Positions 6,523 through 8,922 of a DNA stretch of 8,922 nucleotides are shown here, piece by piece. The position numbers and the translations under genes were made by a program. The notes beneath the pieces were generated by a model. The model saw only the letters and a list, made by a program, of their open reading frames with translations, did not search any database and had not been told where the DNA came from. Numbering within the stretch: position 1 is the stretch's first letter; each line of letters starts with the position of its first letter. Origin of the DNA: Desulfovibrionaceae bacterium (GTDB lineage: Bacteria; Pseudomonadota; Gammaproteobacteria; Burkholderiales; Burkholderiaceae_C); the NCBI GenBank assembly GCA_009778355.1, contig WRJY01000252.1, positions 1 to 8,922 of the forward strand, given 5' to 3'.

Positions 6523-7266
6523 TCAAGGCAGGAAAGGCGCCGACAGCAACCGCAGGCCAATCGAAAACCACCGTTGCCGCATGTCGCCGCCAAAGCGATT
6601 GCCGTAAGTCACATCGAGCTGAACGCGATCAGTCACCAGCCAATGACGCAGGCCGACTTGGTACAAGGGCTTGCCCCGGTTCTGGCCGAAGGTCTCGGCA
6701 ATCAGCCAGGTGCACCCGGCAAGCTGTGTTTCGGTACCCAATCCCCAGGTCAGGCGGTTGCGCCCCGTCTGCCCTTCGCGCAGCCAACCCAGGTTGGTGT
6801 GCACCGCCAGGGCATCATCGCGAAACAGGAAACTGGCCGGCACATAGGCGTACCAATCACGCTGTCCGTCATTGACCCGAGGATGGCGCGACGCGCCGAC
6901 CGCCAGCCCGATGCCCCAGCCGTTGGCATCGAGCGGCTTCAAAATGGTCTTGCCCTGTACCACGGCATCCGTGGTTCGGGTTTGGCCACCCTCGTGGGTC
7001 AGCCCGCCGCCAAGGGTCAACTCCAGATTGCCGGTGAAGTTGCAGGCCGGCAGCGCCCAATACTCGGTGCTGCCGCGGTTGCTCTGCACCCAGGTTTCGA
7101 GCTGGCACGCCTTGGCTTCGACGATGCGGGCATCGTCGGTCATCATGGGCCGCGCCGCGTGCGCTTGCAAGGCCATGCCCACGGCAGCACCGATTCCGCA
7201 GCGCATGGCCGCCCTTCGAGCGCGCGCCAAACGGCGCGCAAAACCAGCCCAAGCCCCATCACGCAT
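6523..7266 (-). CDS. exported, probable outer-membrane beta-barrel protein before mgtA
   Basis: 247 residues from this start, chosen because GGGGAG lies 7 nt before the ATG. A second ATG at 7206 would give a shorter, more classical signal peptide. The basic N-region (RRLARARR) and hydrophobic stretch CGIGAAVGMALQAHA (23-37) form a signal sequence with likely cleavage near AHA-ARP. The mature part alternates polar and hydrophobic residues in short strands with aromatic girdle residues (LELTLGGG, GWGIGLAVG, WYAYVPASFLF, RLTWGLGTE, VQLDVTYGNRF) and ends in RWFSIGLRLLSAPFLP. This is typical of a transporter-type beta-barrel. Cys54 and Cys75 could form a disulfide. As first gene of the mgtA transcript it may aid Mg2+ passage across the outer membrane or report envelope state. 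Function is inferred from context only. Confidence 0.75.
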   Translation of the reverse strand: MRDGAWAGFARRLARARRAAMRCGIGAAVGMALQAHAARPMMTDDARIVEAKACQLETWVQSNRGSTEYWALPACNFTGNLELTLGGGLTHEGGQTRTTDAVVQGKTILKPLDANGWGIGLAVGASRHPRVNDGQRDWYAYVPASFLFRDDALAVHTNLGWLREGQTGRNRLTWGLGTETQLAGCTWLIAETFGQNRGKPLYQVGLRHWLVTDRVQLDVTYGNRFGGDMRQRWFSIGLRLLSAPFLP

Positions 7267-7505
7267 AAGCACACTCCCCTGCCGCGCACGAAAACGCGCG
7301 CCACTGCCGCCGCGTTGGCGACAGCGCATCACGATCACATGGGAAATGGCTGGCAACAGCCGCAAGCCGGCTGCCTGATGCCACTACCCGCCAAGCCGGC
7401 AAGGCAGCAGCGAGGTGAAAAGCCCGCGATTACCTTGCCTGTGGTTGGCCGATGCCCGCTCGGCCACTGCAACTGCCCACAAGACAATCCTTGAAGTTGA
7501 AACGG
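7267..7505 (-). promoter_or_regulatory. long structured leader of the mgtA operon
   Basis: If the promoter at 7511-7538 is right, the transcript carries about 240 nt before the first start codon. Three stems are visible: TGGCCGA/TCGGCCA (7446-7466, 7 bp, 7-nt loop), CAGCCG/CGGCTG (7357-7373, 6 bp, 5-nt loop) and GCGCAC/GCGCGC with one G-U pair (7284-7301, 6-nt loop). The last lies 4 nt upstream of the Shine-Dalgarno (GGGGAG, 7274-7279) and could control its access. I see no U-tract terminator and do not recognise an M-box or another known riboswitch. Confidence 0.35.
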
Positions 7506-7510
7506 GCGCG

Positions 7511-7538
7511 ATTGTAGTCCGCCTGAATGACGGATCAA
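7511..7538 (-). promoter_or_regulatory. promoter of the OMP-mgtA-paiB operon
   Basis: On the minus strand TTGATC (7533-7538), a 16-nt spacer and TACAAT (7511-7516) form a good sigma-70 promoter (-35 4/6, -10 5/6). It is the best promoter-like match in the gap between the exported-protein gene and vapB, and its direction fits. The start would be near 7504. Confidence 0.5.
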
Positions 7539-7548
7539 TGACCCGTCA
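7528..7548. promoter_or_regulatory. inverted repeat over the -35 box
   Basis: TGACGG and CCGTCA (6-bp arms, 9-nt spacer) straddle the -35 hexamer of the leftward promoter. The position is that of a repressor operator. The binding protein is unknown; the operon's own PaiB-type product is one possibility. Confidence 0.35.
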
Positions 7549-7583
7549 GCCCAAGGCAGCGACGTTGGGGCTTTGGGCTGTTC

Positions 7584-7614
7584 GGTGGCTATAAATGTAT
7601 ATACTAAAGCCACC
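7584..7614 (+). promoter_or_regulatory. vapBC promoter/operator palindrome
   Basis: GGTGGCT (7584-7590) and AGCCACC (7608-7614) are perfect 7-bp inverted arms around a 17-nt AT-rich core that contains the smaller palindrome GTATATAC (7597-7604). A -10-like TATACT (7600-7605) lies in the core; no clear -35 stands out. AT-rich core and symmetric arms are what is expected for autorepression by an AbrB-type VapB dimer together with VapC. Confidence 0.6.
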
Positions 7615-7649
7615 CTTGTGGGCGAATCGAAAGTCGAAAGGAAGCTGCC

Positions 7650-7940
7650 ATGCACACTGAAACTGCAAAGACCGCCAAGCTGTTCACCAACGGCGGCAGC
7701 CAGGCGCTGCGCCTGCCCGCCGAGTTCCGGTTTCCGGGCTCGGAGGTTTTCATTCGTCGCGATGAACGTACAGGCGATGTGGTGCTGTCGCCCAAGGAGC
7801 GCATGACGTGGGCAAACTACGTTGCGCTGTACCAGCAATTGCGCGCAGAGTTGGAGCGCGAAGGCGTCGACGATTTCATGCGCGAGCGCAACCAGTCTGC
7901 CGCATCGGCGCGCGATCCTTTCGAGGGCTGGCAAGAATGA
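7650..7940 (+). CDS. vapB: VapB-type antitoxin (AbrB/SpoVT fold)
   Basis: 96-residue antitoxin that neutralises VapC and represses its own promoter. The N-terminal swapped-hairpin AbrB domain is clear: TAKLFTNGGSQALRLPAEFR (8-27), then a beta segment VFIRRDERTGDVVLSPK (33-49). A helical linker (WANYVALYQQLRAELEREG) leads to the toxin-binding tail with FMRERNQ and a final DPFEGWQE, typical of VapB partners of PIN toxins. AAAGGAAG lies 5 nt before the ATG. Its stop overlaps the vapC start (ATGA), so the two are translationally coupled. Promoter and operator lie immediately upstream. Confidence 0.9.
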   Translation: MHTETAKTAKLFTNGGSQALRLPAEFRFPGSEVFIRRDERTGDVVLSPKERMTWANYVALYQQLRAELEREGVDDFMRERNQSAASARDPFEGWQE

Positions 7941-8350
7941 GCCTGATCTACATGCTGGACACCAGCATCTCCAGCGCGGCCATTCGGTGCCAGGCTGCGG
8001 TCAGTGACAAACTGGCCACTTTGCCCGCCAATGCGTGGTGTATTTCGGCAGTGACGGTCGCCGAACACCTCTACGGTCTGGCCAAGCGCCCAGAAGCGCG
8101 CACGCTTGCACGCACGGTCCAGGCTTTCCTGCGCGTGGCTGATGTGCGCCCTTGGGACTCGCTCGCAGCACAAACCGAAGGCCAATTGCGGGCCACGCTG
8201 GAGCGGCAAGGCACCCCGCTGGACGCTTACGACTGCATGATTGCGGCGCACGCCCTGTCGCTAGGCATTGTGCTGGTGACGGACAACATCAAGCACTTCG
8301 ACCGCGTACCGAACCTGACGTTGGAAAACTGGCTGCGTACAGAAGGATAG
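7937..8350 (+). CDS. vapC: VapC-type PIN-domain toxin ribonuclease
   Basis: 137-residue PIN-domain endoribonuclease, predicted to cut tRNA or other RNA when free of VapB. The acidic active-site set is present: D8 in MLDTS, E43 in VAEHLYG, D99 in DAYDCMIAAHA and D116 in LVTDN. The C-terminal HFDRVPNLTLENW is typical of the VapC subgroup. The first motif reads LDTS instead of the usual LDTN, and the usual cysteine/tyrosine pattern after it is altered (ISSAAIR), so activity should not be taken for granted. The start is the ATG overlapping the vapB stop; an upstream in-frame extension overlaps vapB and has no family similarity. The stop is TAG, after which the same frame stays open through an antitoxin relic. 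Confidence 0.92.
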   Translation: MSLIYMLDTSISSAAIRCQAAVSDKLATLPANAWCISAVTVAEHLYGLAKRPEARTLARTVQAFLRVADVRPWDSLAAQTEGQLRATLERQGTPLDAYDCMIAAHALSLGIVLVTDNIKHFDRVPNLTLENWLRTEG

Positions 8351-8371
8351 AGGCGCACAGGAAAAGCGCCA

Positions 8372-8528
8372 ATCGCCAAATTCAAAACCGGCCTGGTGAT
8401 CGAAATCAGGAAAGCCATGCGTGCCATTGGGCCGACCCGACAGGAGGCGGCCAAATGCATGGCATGCCGCCCTTGACGAAACCGTCCGCATTCCCGATCA
8501 ACTTCGATGAATTGACAAGTTCGTCAAT
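8372..8528 (+). pseudogene. decayed XRE-family (HigA-like) antitoxin relic
   Basis: The frame from 8372 reads IAKFKTGLVIEIRKAMRAIG then PTRQEAAKCMA. This matches the start of the helix-turn-helix of HigA-like antitoxins (typically FKTELVIEIRKAMRARGLTQQEAAKRLGV). The frame hits TGA at 8474. After a shift to another frame, VRIPDQLR, a stop, then IDKFVNRAAT (8484-8540) resembles the later part of the same fold (PRVSDLLRGKIDKFSIDALVNMAA), though this second half is weak. No start codon precedes it and no RelE/HigB toxin partner is present. It therefore appears to be the remains of a second toxin-antitoxin locus beside the intact vapBC. The 173-bp gap it fills holds nothing else recognisable. Confidence 0.5.
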
Positions 8529-8922
8529 CGGGCTGCGACACGTTGGGCTTCGCAGGCTCACCCAAATCCGCGGGACTGGCGGATGCGGGCGCTGGCGGCG
8601 CATCGTCCGGCCAGCCCATGCGCATGGCCAGGTAGACAAAGGCCGCGTAAGGCCACAGCCAGCCCACCCACTGCGTCAGGCCGTAAAAGTGGATGAAGCG
8701 CCCCCGCTCCCAGCCTTCCAGCGTGACGGCGAAATACGGCCCTTGCGGCGCCGCGTTCAGCAGCCCCATTTGCGCCACCAGCGCCACCATCAGCAGCACC
8801 GCGCACGCGCGTCCGGGCAGCGGCAGCAGCAGCGCGGCAGCCAGCGCGGCAGCCAGCAGTCCGCGCTCCACCGGCGGGCCGATCCACGACCAGGCGTACA
8901 GCGGCCCGTAGGTCAGCCCCGC
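8524..8922 (-). CDS. integral membrane protein, C-terminal part (possibly VanZ family)
   Basis: Only the last 132 residues are inside the window; the gene continues past the right edge. Three hydrophobic segments are visible: LLAAALAAALLLPLP, ACAVLLMVALVAQMGLL and GLTQWVGWLWPYAAFVYLA. Between them lies a polar loop with GPYFAVTLEGWERGRFIHFY. A Pro/Ala-rich tail follows (PDDAPPAPASASPADLGEPA). The WERGRFIHFYGLTQWVGWLWPY stretch recalls the C-terminal ends of multi-pass proteins annotated as VanZ-like in Burkholderiales, but the diagnostic VanZ core would be upstream and is not visible. Another uncharacterised multi-pass protein is a fair alternative. Confidence 0.6.
   Translation of the reverse strand, partial: AGLTYGPLYAWSWIGPPVERGLLAAALAAALLLPLPGRACAVLLMVALVAQMGLLNAAPQGPYFAVTLEGWERGRFIHFYGLTQWVGWLWPYAAFVYLAMRMGWPDDAPPAPASASPADLGEPAKPNVSQPD
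8831..8854. repeat. two tandem 12-bp units in the membrane-protein gene
   Basis: AGCGCGGCAGCC occurs twice in a row, inside the first visible hydrophobic segment. On the coding strand it adds an in-frame LAAA-type repeat, so it lengthens the transmembrane helix by four residues without disrupting the frame. Slippage could vary its copy number. Confidence 0.6.

Noticed and set aside
5151..7494. Long + strand open frames (574 and 614 codons) across mgtA and the exported-protein gene
   Set aside because: Same reason: composition bias from the opposite strand, no domains, and they cross the gene boundary at 6503-6523.
7267..7649. Search for a known M-box, yybP-ykoY or proline-rich mgtL-type leader peptide before the mgtA operon
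   Set aside because: No match to the core motifs I know and no short Pro-rich reading frame with a ribosome binding site.
8352..8370. GGCGC/GCGCC hairpin just after vapC as terminator
   Set aside because: Only 5 bp with a 9-nt loop and no T-tract; too weak to call.
8511..8528. ATTGAC/GTCAAT hairpin between the antitoxin relic and the membrane-protein gene
   Set aside because: Six AT-containing base pairs, no T-tract, and it overlaps the stop codon of the membrane-protein gene; probably chance.
1..8922. CRISPR arrays, tRNA or rRNA genes
   Set aside because: No regularly spaced direct repeats and no tRNA-like cloverleaf or rRNA segment seen on either strand.

Overview
The window is GC-rich and densely coded, and looks like a betaproteobacterial chromosome, most likely Burkholderiales and probably Comamonadaceae. 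This rests on the hpf-ptsN-hprK gene order, the style of the proteins (PtsN, HprK and the outer-membrane protein encoded before mgtA) and the IS remnants. The genus cannot be decided from the sequence alone. Except for a toxin-antitoxin pair, all intact genes read leftward.

Left part (1-2451). Positions 1-157 hold two degenerate transposase fragments fused to each other: IS481-type DDE core, then an IS3-type OrfA N-terminus. Next comes the regulatory phosphotransfer cluster on the minus strand: hpf (ribosome hibernation factor), ptsN (EIIA-Ntr) and hprK (HPr kinase/phosphorylase). These connect nitrogen/carbon PTS signalling with ribosome hibernation. rpoN is not directly upstream and rapZ is not directly downstream.

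Positions 2452-2817 hold no convincing gene. Most of this stretch is a 261-bp element bounded by perfect 21-bp terminal inverted repeats and packed with internal hairpins (2511-2771). It looks like a MITE or other non-autonomous repeat, and is the most interesting non-coding object here.

Middle (2818-7548). A leftward, tightly spaced four-gene unit: an exported outer-membrane-like protein, the P-type Mg2+ ATPase MgtA, a PaiB-type FMN-binding protein and a 77-residue single-pass membrane protein. Gaps are 19, 24 and 5 nt. A good sigma-70 promoter (TTGATC-N16-TACAAT) lies about 240 nt before the first start codon, giving a long leader with three stable hairpins. An inverted repeat overlaps the -35 box. 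The unit is probably an Mg2+-uptake operon with accessory genes.

Right part (7549-8922). A rightward vapB-vapC type II toxin-antitoxin operon, with ATGA overlap and a promoter-overlapping palindrome, is followed by a decayed XRE-family (HigA-like) antitoxin relic. At the right edge is the C-terminal part of a leftward integral membrane protein, possibly VanZ-family. The 7584-8528 stretch is a small accessory island.
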